A stretch of DNA of 64,000 nucleotides from Mesorhizobium ventifaucium (GTDB taxonomy: Bacteria; Pseudomonadota; Alphaproteobacteria; Rhizobiales; Rhizobiaceae), in assembly GCF_935822925.1 (NCBI RefSeq), contig NZ_CAKXZS010000078.1, forward strand, positions 114,056 through 178,055. The letters are read 5' to 3'. The translations under genes were made by a program, and so were the position numbers. Shown here piece after piece: positions 44,446 to 54,022 of the stretch. The notes below the pieces were generated by a model. The model was not told the DNA's origin and did no database searches. It saw only the letters and a program-made list of their open reading frames with translations. The first letter of the stretch is position 1, and every line of letters begins with the position of its first letter.

Positions 44446-45849
44446 TTGATCCCCGCCGCATCGTTCGCAGGCAAGCGCGTTTCGCTCTTCGGGCTCGGCG
44501 GCTCGGGGATCGCCACGGCGCGCGCGTTGATCGAGGGCGGGGCGGAGGTGCTCGGCTGGGACGACAATCCCGGCAGTGTCGCCAATGCCGCGGCCGTTGG
44601 TATCGCGACCGGCGACCTGCGTGGCGCCGACTGGGCGAAGTTCTCGGCCTTCGTACTGTCGCCCGGCGTGCCGCTGACGCATCCGAAGCCGCACTGGACA
44701 GTGGAACTGGCGCGCGCTTCAGGCGTCGAGATCATTGGCGACATCGAGCTGTTCTGCCGGCAGCGGACCTTGCTGGCGCCGGCAGCGCCGTTCATCGCCA
44801 TAACCGGCACCAACGGCAAATCGACGACCACAGCGCTGACGGCGCATATCCTGAAATCGGCCGGACGCGACACGCAGATGGGCGGCAATATCGGCCGCGC
44901 GGTGATGACGCTCGATCCGCCGGAACCGGGGCGGCACTATGTCGTGGAATGCTCGTCGTACCAGATAGACCTGGCGCCCTCGATCAATCCGACCGCCGGC
45001 GTCCTGCTCAACCTGACGCCCGATCATCTCGACCGTCATGGCACGATGCAGCACTACGCCGCGATCAAGGAGCGGCTGGCGGCCGGCAGCGAGACGGCCA
45101 TCGTCGGTGTCGACGATTCCTGGTGCGCGCAGCTCGCCGACCGGCTGGAGCGGGCAGGCCGGCACGTCATCCGCATTTCGAAGCGCCTGCCGCTGACCGA
45201 CGGCTATTTCGCCGACGGCAGCAATCTGATGGAGGCGGTGCACGGCCGTTACAGCCGGGTCGCCTTTCTCGAGGGCATCGGCTCGCTGCGCGGCCAGCAC
45301 AATGCGCAGAATGCGCTGGCCGCTCTCGCCGCCTGCCTCAAGGTCGGGCTCGAGCTGGGCGAGATCCAGTCGGGGCTGGAGAGCTTTCCCGGGCTGGCGC
45401 ACCGTATGGAGCAGGTCGGCCGCAAGGGCCATGTGCTGTTCATCAATGATTCCAAGGCGACCAATGCCGATGCGGCTGCGCCCGCCTTGTCCTCCTTTTC
45501 GCGCATCTACTGGATCGCCGGCGGGTTGCCGAAAGAGGGTGGCATCGAGCCGTTGCGCGGCCTCTTTCCGCGCATCGCCAAGGCCTATCTGATCGGCGAG
45601 GCAGCACCAGCCTTCTCGGCGACGCTCGGCAAGGCGGTGCCCTACGAGATTTCCGGCACGCTGGCCGCAGCAGTCGAGCATGCCGCAAGCGACGCGGCCA
45701 GGGACGTTGGCAACGGCGAGGTGGTGGTGCTGCTTTCGCCGGCCTGCGCCAGTTTCGACCAGTTCAAGAATTTCGAAGTGCGCGGCGAAGCCTTCAGGCA
45801 AGCTGCGAGCACTATTGATGGCGTGAAGCTCATCGGAGGGGCACGATAA
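44446..45849 (+). CDS. murD: UDP-MurNAc-L-Ala:D-Glu ligase MurD
   Basis: This cytosolic Mur ligase of 467 residues adds D-Glu. The N-terminal Rossmann domain reads VSLFGLGGSGIATARALIE, the P-loop is TGTNGKSTTT (from residue 120), followed by GGNIGRAVM, VECSSYQID, NLTPDHLDRHG and NDSKATNADAA. The start is the unusual TTG at 44446, chosen because AGGAGG ends 4 nt upstream and the first strand follows directly; the frame is open far upstream inside mraY without homology. It ends with TAATG shared with ftsW. Confidence 0.93.
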   Translation: MIPAASFAGKRVSLFGLGGSGIATARALIEGGAEVLGWDDNPGSVANAAAVGIATGDLRGADWAKFSAFVLSPGVPLTHPKPHWTVELARASGVEIIGDIELFCRQRTLLAPAAPFIAITGTNGKSTTTALTAHILKSAGRDTQMGGNIGRAVMTLDPPEPGRHYVVECSSYQIDLAPSINPTAGVLLNLTPDHLDRHGTMQHYAAIKERLAAGSETAIVGVDDSWCAQLADRLERAGRHVIRISKRLPLTDGYFADGSNLMEAVHGRYSRVAFLEGIGSLRGQHNAQNALAALAACLKVGLELGEIQSGLESFPGLAHRMEQVGRKGHVLFINDSKATNADAAAPALSSFSRIYWIAGGLPKEGGIEPLRGLFPRIAKAYLIGEAAPAFSATLGKAVPYEISGTLAAAVEHAASDAARDVGNGEVVVLLSPACASFDQFKNFEVRGEAFRQAASTIDGVKLIGGAR

Positions 45850-47000
45850 TGCAAAGCCGTCTTGACAAAAGCCCGGTTGCCACCTGGTGGTGGACGATCG
45901 ATCGCTGGTTCCTGGCTGCGTTCCTGTCGCTGATGGGGCTCGGCATCGTGCTGTCCTTCGCGGCAAGCCCGGCGGTGGCCCAGCGCATCGGACTGGACAG
46001 TTTCCACTTCGCCACAAGGCAGATCATCTTCACCATTCCCGCACTTGGCGTGATGCTGGCCGTCTCCTTCCTGGAATCGCGGCAGATCAGGCGCATGGCC
46101 CTGGCGATGCTGTGCATCACGCTGGTGCTGATGGTGGCGGTGCTCTACATCGGCGTCGAGGTGAAGGGCGCGCGTCGCTGGGTGTCGCTCGCCGGCGTGT
46201 CGCTCCAGCCGTCGGAATTCCTGAAGCCTGCCTTCGTCGTCATCTGCGCCTGGCTGTTTGCCGAACACAAGCGCCAGCCCGACATTCCAGGCAATCTGTT
46301 CGCCATGCTGCTGCTGGCCCTTGTCATCTCGCTGCTGGTGGCGCAGCCCGATTTCGGCCAGACCATGCTGGTGCTCGGCACCTGGGGGGTGATGTTCTTC
46401 ATGGCCGGACTGCCATGGCTGTGGATCATCGCGCTGGGCGCTGCCGGCGTCGGCGGCGTGTTTGCCGCCTATACTGTGTTCCCGCATGTCGCCGGCCGCA
46501 TCGATCGCTTCATGACCGGCGAGGGCGACACGTTCCAGGTCGACATGGGCCGTGATGCGCTGATCAATGGCGGCTGGTTCGGCGTCGGGCCGGGCGAGGG
46601 CACCGTCAAGCGGGTGATACCCGACAGCCATGCCGATTTCGTCTACTCGGTGGCCGGCGAGGAGTTCGGACTGATCATGTGCTTCTTCATCATGACCATC
46701 TTCGCCTTCATCGTGCTGCGCGGCCTCGGCACCGCGCTCAAGGAACAGGACGATTTCACGCGCTATGCGGTTGGCGGCCTGGTCACGGTCTTCGGTCTGC
46801 AGTCGGTCATCAACATGGCCGTCAATCTGCAGCTGATGCCGGCCAAGGGCATGACCTTGCCGTTCATCTCCTATGGTGGCTCCTCGCAGATCGCCATCGC
46901 AATCTCGATGGGCATGGTGCTGGCGCTGACGCGCAAACGGCCGGAAAAGCGCAAGCAATTGGGCTTCGCGCCGTCGCAGCGCGCCATGCCGGCGGAGTGA
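45849..47000 (+). CDS. ftsW: Septal peptidoglycan glycosyltransferase FtsW
   Basis: SEDS-family membrane protein, 383 residues and about ten transmembrane helices, polymerising lipid II at the septum together with FtsI. Family segments: VKGARRWVSLAGVSLQPSEF, QPDFGQTMLV, the catalytic-loop region HADFVYSVAGEEFG, and MTLPFISYGGSSQIA near the end. The ATG shares its A with the murD stop. The next gene, murG, begins one base after its stop. Confidence 0.95.
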   Translation: MQSRLDKSPVATWWWTIDRWFLAAFLSLMGLGIVLSFAASPAVAQRIGLDSFHFATRQIIFTIPALGVMLAVSFLESRQIRRMALAMLCITLVLMVAVLYIGVEVKGARRWVSLAGVSLQPSEFLKPAFVVICAWLFAEHKRQPDIPGNLFAMLLLALVISLLVAQPDFGQTMLVLGTWGVMFFMAGLPWLWIIALGAAGVGGVFAAYTVFPHVAGRIDRFMTGEGDTFQVDMGRDALINGGWFGVGPGEGTVKRVIPDSHADFVYSVAGEEFGLIMCFFIMTIFAFIVLRGLGTALKEQDDFTRYAVGGLVTVFGLQSVINMAVNLQLMPAKGMTLPFISYGGSSQIAIAISMGMVLALTRKRPEKRKQLGFAPSQRAMPAE

Positions 47001-47001
47001 A

Positions 47002-48129
47002 ATGTCGAGGGGCTCGATCCTTCTGGCGGCCGGCGGCACGGGCGGGCATCTCTTCCCGGCCGAGGCGCTGGCGCACGAGTTGATCAGGCGCGGCTGGACA
47101 GTGCATCTCGCCACCGATGATCGTGCCGAGCGTTTTGCCGGCCAGTTCCCGGCCGCGGGCATCCATCCGATCCAGTCGGCGACCATCGGCTCGAAAAACC
47201 CCTTCGCCGTGCTCGCCGCCTTCTGGAAGATCTGGAGCGGGGTGCGGCAGGCATCGGCTGTGATCGGCCGGGTCAAGCCAGCCGTCGCGGTCGGTTTCGG
47301 CGGCTATCCGACGCTGCCGCCGCTCTATGCGGCGACGCGGCGCAAGGTGCCGACGCTGATCCACGAGCAGAACGCGGTGATGGGGCGCGCCAACCGGGCG
47401 CTCGCCGGCCGTGTCGACGCCATCGCCGGCGGGTTCTTGCCGGAAGATTCAAGCGCTGCAGGCGCCAAGACGGTGACGACCGGCAATCCGGTCAGGCCGC
47501 AAGTGCTGGAGGCGGCAAAGACGCCCTATGCGGCGTCGACCGGGGAGCAGCCGTTTCGGCTTCTGGTGTTCGGCGGCAGCCAGGGCGCACAGTTCTTTTC
47601 CGATGCGGTGCCGGCGGCGGTTCGACAGCTCTCCGATGCACAACGCGAGCGGCTTGATATCACCCAGCAGGCGCGTGCCGACGACGTCGAGCGGGTGAAG
47701 GCGGCCTATGCCGCCCTTGGCGTCGAGGCTGAGGTGTCGCCCTTCTTCACAGACATGGCGGCGCGCATGGCTGCGGCGCATCTGGTGATGTCGCGGTCCG
47801 GCGCATCGACCGTATCGGAAATCGCGGTGATCGGCCGGCCGGCGCTGCTGGTGCCCTATCCGCATGCGCTCGACCACGACCAGGCGGCCAATGCAGCGGC
47901 ATTGGCCGCGGCAGGCGGCGCCGAAGTGCATCCGCAATCGACGCTTTCGTCCGAGCGCATCGCCGCGCTCGTCGGAGCGCTGATGGACGATCCGGAGCGG
48001 CTGACCACAATGGCAGCGGCGGCGAAATCGGCCGGAAAACCGGACGCGGCACGGTTGCTCGCCGATCTGACAGAGGCTATTGCGTCGAAGAAAAGCGTAT
48101 CGGAATTCAGGAAGGAGACGCACGTATGA
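47002..48129 (+). CDS. murG: UDP-GlcNAc:lipid I N-acetylglucosaminyltransferase MurG
   Basis: Peripheral membrane GT-B glycosyltransferase, 375 residues, making lipid II. The N-terminal G loop AAGGTGGHLFPAEALAHE, the FGGYPTLPPLYAA segment, HEQNAVMGRANR, the second G loop VFGGSQGAQFFSD, DMAARMAAAHLVMSRSGAST and PYPHALDHDQAANA are all present. Its stop overlaps the murC start by four bases. Confidence 0.95.
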   Translation: MSRGSILLAAGGTGGHLFPAEALAHELIRRGWTVHLATDDRAERFAGQFPAAGIHPIQSATIGSKNPFAVLAAFWKIWSGVRQASAVIGRVKPAVAVGFGGYPTLPPLYAATRRKVPTLIHEQNAVMGRANRALAGRVDAIAGGFLPEDSSAAGAKTVTTGNPVRPQVLEAAKTPYAASTGEQPFRLLVFGGSQGAQFFSDAVPAAVRQLSDAQRERLDITQQARADDVERVKAAYAALGVEAEVSPFFTDMAARMAAAHLVMSRSGASTVSEIAVIGRPALLVPYPHALDHDQAANAAALAAAGGAEVHPQSTLSSERIAALVGALMDDPERLTTMAAAAKSAGKPDAARLLADLTEAIASKKSVSEFRKETHV

Positions 48130-49532
48130 AGATGCCGCAGACGATCGGCCTCGTGCATTTCATCGGCATCGGCGGTATCGGCATGAGCGGCATCGCCGAG
48201 GTGCTGCATAATCTCGGCTACGAGGTGCAAGGGTCCGACCAGGCCGACAGCGCCAATGTGCAGCGGCTGCGCGATAAGGGCATTGAGTGCTTTGTCGGTC
48301 ATCATGCCGACAATATCGGCGATGCCGAAGTGGTCGTCGTCTCGACGGCGATCAAGAAATCCAATCCCGAGCTGAAGGCCGCACGCGAGAAACTGCTTCC
48401 CATCGTCCGTCGCGCCGAGATGCTGGCCGAACTGATGCGCTTCCGGCAGGCGGTGGCAATCGGCGGCACGCATGGCAAGACGACGACGACCTCGATGGTG
48501 GCGACGCTGCTCGAAGCCGGCGGGCTCGATCCGACCGTGATCAATGGCGGCATCATCAATGCCTACGGCACTAACGCCCGCATGGGCGATGGCGAATGGA
48601 TGGTGGTGGAGGCCGATGAGAGCGACGGCACGTTCCTGAAGCTGCCGGCCGAGATTGCCGTCGTCACCAACATCGATCCCGAACATCTCGACCATTACGG
48701 CTCCTTCGACAGGGTGCGCGAGGCCTTTCGCCAGTTCGTCGAAAACGTGCCGTTCTACGGCTTCGGCGTCATGTGCACCGACCATCCGGAGGTGCAGGCG
48801 CTGGTCAGCCGCATCGAGGACCGGCGCGTCATCACCTATGGCCAGAACGCACAGGCCGACGTGCGTTTCATCAATCACCGCATGGATGGCCCGACCTCGG
48901 AATTCGACGTGGTAATCCGCGACCGCAAGACCCGCGGCCAGTCGACGATAACAGGCCTGCGCCTGCCGATGCCCGGCCGTCACAACGTCTCCAATGCGAC
49001 CGCGGCGATCGCCGTCGCGCATGAGCTCGGCCTTTCGGCCGAGGCGATCAGGAAGGGCCTGTCGTCCTTCGCCGGCGTCAAGCGGCGCTTTACGCGTACC
49101 GGTTCGTGGAACGGCATCGATGTGTTCGACGACTACGGCCACCATCCCGTCGAGATCACAGCGGTTCTGAAGGCGGCGCGCGATGCCACCCAGGGCCGCG
49201 TCATCGCCATTGCCCAGCCGCACCGCTTCACCCGGCTGCATGATCTGTTCGACGAGTTCTCGGTCTGCTTCAACGATGCCGACACGGTGATGGTGGCGCC
49301 GGTCTATGCGGCAGGCGAAGAGCCGATCGACGGAGTGACGTCCGAGGCATTGGTGTCGCGAATCCGCTCCGGCGGCCATCGCGACGCGCGCTACATCGAA
49401 GGCCCAGCGGCGATTGCGCCTGTTATCCGCGACCTGGCCAAACCAGGCGATTTCATCGTCTTCCTCGGTGCCGGCAACATCACGCAATGGGCCTACGCGC
49501 TGCCCAGGGAACTCGGCGGGACGGCCTCATGA
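48126..49532 (+). CDS. murC: UDP-MurNAc:L-alanine ligase MurC
   Basis: First Mur ligase, 468 residues, cytosolic. N-terminal HFIGIGGIGMSGIAEVLHN, P-loop GGTHGKTTTTS (from residue 113), VVEADESDGTFLKL, ITNIDPEHLDHYG-type VTNIDPEHLDHYG, GVKRRFTRTG and DDYGHHPVEI are diagnostic. Coupled at both ends by ATGA overlaps with murG and murB. Confidence 0.95.
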   Translation: MKMPQTIGLVHFIGIGGIGMSGIAEVLHNLGYEVQGSDQADSANVQRLRDKGIECFVGHHADNIGDAEVVVVSTAIKKSNPELKAAREKLLPIVRRAEMLAELMRFRQAVAIGGTHGKTTTTSMVATLLEAGGLDPTVINGGIINAYGTNARMGDGEWMVVEADESDGTFLKLPAEIAVVTNIDPEHLDHYGSFDRVREAFRQFVENVPFYGFGVMCTDHPEVQALVSRIEDRRVITYGQNAQADVRFINHRMDGPTSEFDVVIRDRKTRGQSTITGLRLPMPGRHNVSNATAAIAVAHELGLSAEAIRKGLSSFAGVKRRFTRTGSWNGIDVFDDYGHHPVEITAVLKAARDATQGRVIAIAQPHRFTRLHDLFDEFSVCFNDADTVMVAPVYAAGEEPIDGVTSEALVSRIRSGGHRDARYIEGPAAIAPVIRDLAKPGDFIVFLGAGNITQWAYALPRELGGTAS

Positions 49533-50494
49533 CGCGCGGTCAGGCGTTGATCGACAAGCTTGGCGGCCGGCTTGCCGGCCTGCGCGGTCGCATCACGCCG
49601 AATGCCGAGATGGATAAGATCACCTGGTTCCGCGCCGGCGGGCTGGCCGACGCACTGTTCCAGCCGGCCGACGAAGACGATCTCGCTGCGTTCCTGAGAG
49701 CAGTGCCCGAGGAGATATCGCTGACCACCGTCGGTATCGGCTCGAACCTGCTTGTCCGTGACGGCGGTATTGCGGGCTTCGTCATCCGGCTTTCGGCCAA
49801 GGGCTTTGGCGAAGCCGAAGTGATTGCGCCGACCACAATCAAGGCGGGCGCGGCCACGCCCGACAAACGCCTTGCCGCCGTCGCCCATCAGGCTGGCATA
49901 GGCGGCTTTGAGTTTTACCACGGCATTCCGGGCGCCATCGGCGGTGCGCTGAGGATGAATGCCGGCGCGAATGGCGTCGAGACGCGCGATCGCGTTGTCG
50001 AGGTGCGGGCGCTCGACCGCAAGGGCAATGTGCATACGCTGAGCAACGCCGATATGGGCTACGCCTATCGCCATTCGGCAGCACCTGCCGGACTGATCTT
50101 CACATCGGCCGTGTTCGAAGGCGTTTTGGCAGACAAGGCCTCGATCAAGGCGGCAATGGACGCCGTCCAGCACCATCGCGAGACCGTGCAGCCGATCCGC
50201 GAAAAGACTGGCGGCTCGACCTTCAAGAATCCGGAGGGCACCTCGGCCTGGAAGGAGATCGACAGAGCGGGCTGTCGGGGGCTGATGATCGGCGGCGCGC
50301 AGATGTCGCCGATGCATTGCAACTTCATGATCAACACGGGAACCGCGACCGGCTACGACCTTGAATATCTTGGCGAGACGGTGCGCACGCGCGTGCTCGA
50401 AAGGTCGGGCATCCGGCTGCATTGGGAAATCAAGCGCATCGGCAAATTCCGGCCGGGGCACGAGGTCCAGGAATTCCTCGGACAGTTGCTATAA
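49529..50494 (+). CDS. murB: UDP-N-acetylenolpyruvoylglucosamine reductase MurB
   Basis: FAD/NADPH enzyme, 321 residues, completing UDP-MurNAc synthesis. Seen are TWFRAGGLADALFQP, GIGSNLLVRDGGI, the FYHGIPGAIGGALRMNAGA block, YRHSAAPAGLI and the catalytic-serine segment GGSTFKNPEG; WKEIDRAGCRGLMIGGAQMS follows. These mark a type I (E. coli-like split absent) to IIa MurB. ATG overlaps the murC stop; an upstream in-frame start at 49487 would lie inside murC. A 301-bp gap follows. Confidence 0.94.
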   Translation: MTRGQALIDKLGGRLAGLRGRITPNAEMDKITWFRAGGLADALFQPADEDDLAAFLRAVPEEISLTTVGIGSNLLVRDGGIAGFVIRLSAKGFGEAEVIAPTTIKAGAATPDKRLAAVAHQAGIGGFEFYHGIPGAIGGALRMNAGANGVETRDRVVEVRALDRKGNVHTLSNADMGYAYRHSAAPAGLIFTSAVFEGVLADKASIKAAMDAVQHHRETVQPIREKTGGSTFKNPEGTSAWKEIDRAGCRGLMIGGAQMSPMHCNFMINTGTATGYDLEYLGETVRTRVLERSGIRLHWEIKRIGKFRPGHEVQEFLGQLL

Positions 50495-50795
50495 GGACTC
50501 ACAACACAGTTTTCGCGGCCGTTTTTGCGGAAAGTGAATCTCCGGAATCGTAAAGACTTGCCAGCGATTCAACTCTCTGATTCTCTGCCCTGAAGCGTTT
50601 CCTGATTTGAGTCGTTTCGACGCGTCACCAGCGTATTTCCGTCAGGGGCAGCCTGCCGGGAGACTCGGGGACTCGATGTTGCAGAAATCATCAGAGCAGG
50701 GGCTGCTCCGAGCGTTTGAGTGTATGGCCCTTTCCGGGGCGTGTGAGATGCAGACCCGCAGCGAAAGGGCCCGCCGTGAGAGGGAATGACGGGAA
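50495..50795. other. Gap between murB and ddl
   Basis: The longest gap inside the cluster, 301 bp, with no credible gene. It probably carries a promoter for ddl-ftsQAZ, although I see no convincing -35/-10 pair. It contains a GGCCCTTTC/GAAAGGGCC hairpin (50726-50734 with 50763-50771) ending 24 nt before the ddl start. Confidence 0.5.
50726..50771 (+). promoter_or_regulatory. Hairpin in the ddl leader
   Basis: A perfect 9-bp stem GGCCCTTTC/GAAAGGGCC encloses 28 nt that contain a further CGGG/CCCG pairing. It lies 24 nt before the ddl ATG and could affect translation initiation or be a partial terminator for murB read-through. Confidence 0.4.
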
Positions 50796-51722
50796 ATGAA
50801 AAGCAAGCACGTGGCCGTCCTTCTGGGTGGATTCTCGTCCGAGCGGCCCGTGTCCTTGTCTTCGGGGAAAGCCTGTGCTGATGCGCTCGAGACGGAAGGC
50901 TACAAGGTCACTCGCGTCGACGTCTCGCGCGATGTTGGATCGGTGTTGGCTGAGCTCAAGCCTGAGGTTGTCTTCAATGCGCTGCATGGTCCTTTCGGCG
51001 AGGACGGCACCATCCAGGGCATCCTCGAATATCTTGCCATCCCCTACACCCATTCCGGCGTGCTCGCCTCGGCGCTTGCCATGAACAAGCAACAAGCCAA
51101 GAAGATCGCCAGGTCTGTCGGCATTCCGGTCGCCGAATCGAAGGTGGTCAATCGCTTCGGCATCCAGAGCAAGCACCCGATGAAGCCGCCCTACGTCGTC
51201 AAGCCGGTCAATGAGGGGTCGAGCTTCGGCGTCGTCATCGTGCACGAAGGGCAGTCGCATCCGCCGCAGGTCATCGGTTCGTCCGACTGGAAGTATGGCG
51301 ATACCGTCATGGTGGAGCGCTATGTGCACGGGCGGGAGTTGACCTGCGCGGTGATGGGCGATGTGGCGCTCGGCGTCTGCGAGATCATCCCGACCGGCCA
51401 TTCCTTCTACGACTATGATTCAAAATACGTCGCGGGCGGATCAAAACACGAATGCCCTGCAAAAATTTCACCGAATATTTACCAAAAAATACAGACACTG
51501 ACGCTCAAGGCTCACCAAGCTATCGGCTGCCGGGGCGTTTCCCGGTCGGACTTCCGTTATGATGATCGACACTCCGAGAACGGCGAAATTGTCTGGCTCG
51601 AGATCAACACTCAGCCGGGCATGACGCCGACATCCTTGGTGCCTGAAATCGCCGCGCAGTCGGGACACTCGTTCGGCGATTTGTTGAGTTGGATGGTGGA
51701 GGACGCTTCGTGTCTGCGTTGA
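50796..51722 (+). CDS. ddl: D-alanine:D-alanine ligase
   Basis: ATP-grasp enzyme, 308 residues, producing the D-Ala-D-Ala dipeptide used by MurF. Segments: HVAVLLGGFSSERPVSLSSG with the conserved SSER, ALHGPFGEDGTIQGILE, PYTHSGVLASALAMNK, the lid-region NEGSSFGVVIV, VERYVHGRELTCAVMG and NTQPGMTPTSLVPE. The DdlB branch position (before ftsQ) is conserved. Its 3' end overlaps the ftsQ start by 13 bp. Confidence 0.95.
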   Translation: MKSKHVAVLLGGFSSERPVSLSSGKACADALETEGYKVTRVDVSRDVGSVLAELKPEVVFNALHGPFGEDGTIQGILEYLAIPYTHSGVLASALAMNKQQAKKIARSVGIPVAESKVVNRFGIQSKHPMKPPYVVKPVNEGSSFGVVIVHEGQSHPPQVIGSSDWKYGDTVMVERYVHGRELTCAVMGDVALGVCEIIPTGHSFYDYDSKYVAGGSKHECPAKISPNIYQKIQTLTLKAHQAIGCRGVSRSDFRYDDRHSENGEIVWLEINTQPGMTPTSLVPEIAAQSGHSFGDLLSWMVEDASCLR

Positions 51723-52651
51723 GGTGGGGACAGGGCAAGGGGAAGGGCGCGGCCGGGCCGACGCTGTTCGGTGTGTCGTTGTCGTTCGACCACTTCGTGC
51801 TGCCGCGTCTGCTTCGCCGGCCGGCGCGAATGCTCGCGCGTCTGGGCGAGGACGACTTCGAGGTGCCGCCGTTTTCCGCAGCCGTGCTGTCGGCGGCGCT
51901 GCTTGTATCGGGCAGTGCCTATGGCGCCTATCTCGGCGGACATGTCGACGGCATCGTCCAGGGCGTCACCGCCCGCACTGGCTTTGCCGTCGACCAGATC
52001 AAGGTCGTCGGCAACCGCGCAACCTCCGAGATCGATATTCTCGACAGGATGCAGCTCGATGGCTGGACGTCGCTGATCGGCTTCGATGCCGAAGCGGCGC
52101 GGGAGCGCATCGCCACGCTGCCCTGGGTCGAGGTTGCGGCGGTGCGCAAGGTCTATCCGCACACGCTTGAGGTGCGCATCGAGGAGCGTGAGCCCTTCGC
52201 GCTCTGGCAGCAGGGCAGCGAGCTTTCCGTCATCGAGCGGTCCGGCGCCGTGATCGCGCCATTCTCCGGCGGCAAGCAGTCGCTGCTCCCACTGATCGTC
52301 GGCACCGGGGCCCCGGCCAAGGCACCGGATTTCCTGGCCAGGATCAAGAAATACCCAGAGCTTGCCGCACGGGTCAAAGGCTATATCCGCATCGGCGAAC
52401 GGCGTTGGGACCTGAAGCTGGAAAACGGCATCACGGTCAAGCTTCCCGAGGATGGCGAGGACCAGGCGATCGCCGATCTGGTCAGGATGGACCGAGAGAA
52501 CGGGCTGCTGACGCGCGATATCGCCGGCGTCGACATGCGCCTTTCCGATCGCCTCGTCGTCCAGTTGACGCCGGAGGCGGCGACGCAGCGTCAGGCCGTG
52601 CTCAATGAAAAGCCGAAAATGCCGAAGCGCAAGCCGGAGACGAAGATATGA
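51710..52651 (+). CDS. ftsQ: Cell division protein FtsQ
   Basis: Bitopic divisome protein, 313 residues. A long cytoplasmic N-terminus (about 60 residues) is followed by one membrane helix (about 55-80, AAVLSAALLVSGSAYGAYLGG), a POTRA domain starting FAVDQIKVVGNRATSEIDIL, and a beta domain with PWVEVAAVRKVYPHTLEV. Start is GTG at 51710, 7 nt after GGAGG; it overlaps the end of ddl. It recruits FtsL/FtsB. The basic C-terminal tail overlaps the ftsA start. Confidence 0.92.
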   Translation: MSALRWGQGKGKGAAGPTLFGVSLSFDHFVLPRLLRRPARMLARLGEDDFEVPPFSAAVLSAALLVSGSAYGAYLGGHVDGIVQGVTARTGFAVDQIKVVGNRATSEIDILDRMQLDGWTSLIGFDAEAARERIATLPWVEVAAVRKVYPHTLEVRIEEREPFALWQQGSELSVIERSGAVIAPFSGGKQSLLPLIVGTGAPAKAPDFLARIKKYPELAARVKGYIRIGERRWDLKLENGITVKLPEDGEDQAIADLVRMDRENGLLTRDIAGVDMRLSDRLVVQLTPEAATQRQAVLNEKPKMPKRKPETKI

Positions 52652-53955
52652 GCTGGCTTGGCGGCAACAGCGATGCCTCGTCGCGCCGGTCCGGCATCAT
52701 GACGGTGCTGGATGTCGGCTCGAGCAAGGTCTGCTGCGTGGTGGCCAAGCTCAAGCCGCGCGAGGACGGGATGCTGCTGCGCGGGCGCTCGCATCGCATA
52801 CAGGTGATCGGCATCGGCCACCAGAAATCGCAAGGCGTGAAATCGGGTGTCGTCATCGATCTCGATAGGGCCGAGCACGCCATCCGCCTTGCCGTCGATG
52901 CCGCGGAGCGCATGGCCGGGCTGACCGTCGATTCGCTGATCGTCAACATGACGGCCGGCCGGCTAAAGAGCGAAAGCTTCTCGGCAACCATTAACCTTGG
53001 CGGCCACGAAGCCGACGAGGCCGACATCAAGCGCGTGCTTGCCGCCGGCGCCAAGCAGGCGCTGCGGGCCGAGCGCGAAGTGATCCATTCGCTTCCCGTC
53101 GGCTTTTCGCTCGACGCCGAGCGCGGCGTGCGTGATCCGCGCGGCATGGTCGGCGACCAGCTCGGCGTCGACATGCACGTGCTGACGGGTGACGCGGCAC
53201 CGTTGCGCAATCTGGAGCTTTGCATCAACCGTTCGCACCTGTCGGTCGAGCGCATGGTGGCGACGCCCTATGCCAGCGGGCTTGCCGCACTGGTCGACGA
53301 CGAGCTCGAGATGGGCGCAGCCTGCATCGACATGGGCGGCGGCACCACGACGATCTCGATGTTTTCGGAAGGCAAGTTCGTTCATGGCGACGCCATCGCC
53401 ATCGGCGGCAACCACGTCACGCTGGACATGGCCAAGGGCCTGTCAACCTCGCTCGACGCCGCCGAGAGGCTAAAAGTGATGCATGGCTCGGCGCTGCCCG
53501 GCAGTGCCGACGACCGCGACCTGGTCTCGATACAGCCGATCGGCGAGGATGGCGAGGTGCCGCTTCAGATCCCGCGTTCGGTGATGACGCGTATCATCCG
53601 GGCGCGCATCGACGAGACGCTCGAACTGTTGCGCGACCGGCTGAACAGGTCCGGCTACGGCAACGCCGTCGGCAAGCGCGTCGTGCTAACCGGCGGCGCC
53701 AGCCAGCTTTCCGGCCTGCCCGAGGCAGCGCGCCGCGTTCTCGGACGCAATGTGCGCATCGGCCGTCCGCTCGGTGTAGCGGGCCTGCCGGAGGCGGCCA
53801 AGGGGCCGGCTTTCTCGACGCCGGTCGGGCTTCTGATCTACCCGCAGATGGCGAATTTCGAGAGCCATCCGGCGAAAGGAATTTCTGGTCTCAGGATGAC
53901 CGGAACAGGCGGAAAACTGCATCGAATGAGTCAGTGGTTGAGAGACAGTTTTTAA
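52648..53955 (+). CDS. ftsA: Cell division protein FtsA
   Basis: Actin-like ATPase, 435 residues, tethering FtsZ to the membrane. Visible are the phosphate-1 loop MTVLDVGSSKVCCVVAKL, the 1C domain segment HSLPVGFSLD, phosphate-2 CIDMGGGTTTISMFSEG, adenosine motif VVLTGGASQLSGLPEAA, and a C-terminal amphipathic helix ending MSQWLRDSF that inserts in the membrane. ATG overlaps the ftsQ stop. FtsA supports a Rhizobiales assignment consistent with FtsZ. Confidence 0.95.
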   Translation: MSWLGGNSDASSRRSGIMTVLDVGSSKVCCVVAKLKPREDGMLLRGRSHRIQVIGIGHQKSQGVKSGVVIDLDRAEHAIRLAVDAAERMAGLTVDSLIVNMTAGRLKSESFSATINLGGHEADEADIKRVLAAGAKQALRAEREVIHSLPVGFSLDAERGVRDPRGMVGDQLGVDMHVLTGDAAPLRNLELCINRSHLSVERMVATPYASGLAALVDDELEMGAACIDMGGGTTTISMFSEGKFVHGDAIAIGGNHVTLDMAKGLSTSLDAAERLKVMHGSALPGSADDRDLVSIQPIGEDGEVPLQIPRSVMTRIIRARIDETLELLRDRLNRSGYGNAVGKRVVLTGGASQLSGLPEAARRVLGRNVRIGRPLGVAGLPEAAKGPAFSTPVGLLIYPQMANFESHPAKGISGLRMTGTGGKLHRMSQWLRDSF

Positions 53956-54022
53956 ATTGACGGGGACAGCCCCATAGGCGGCCGCAGCGGCGAAGCGGCG
54001 GGAAAGGCAAAGGACGGAGACA

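Noticed and set aside
47856..49487. A 543-codon minus-strand frame opposite murG-murC
   Set aside because: Shadow frame caused by codon bias; the plus-strand genes are certain.
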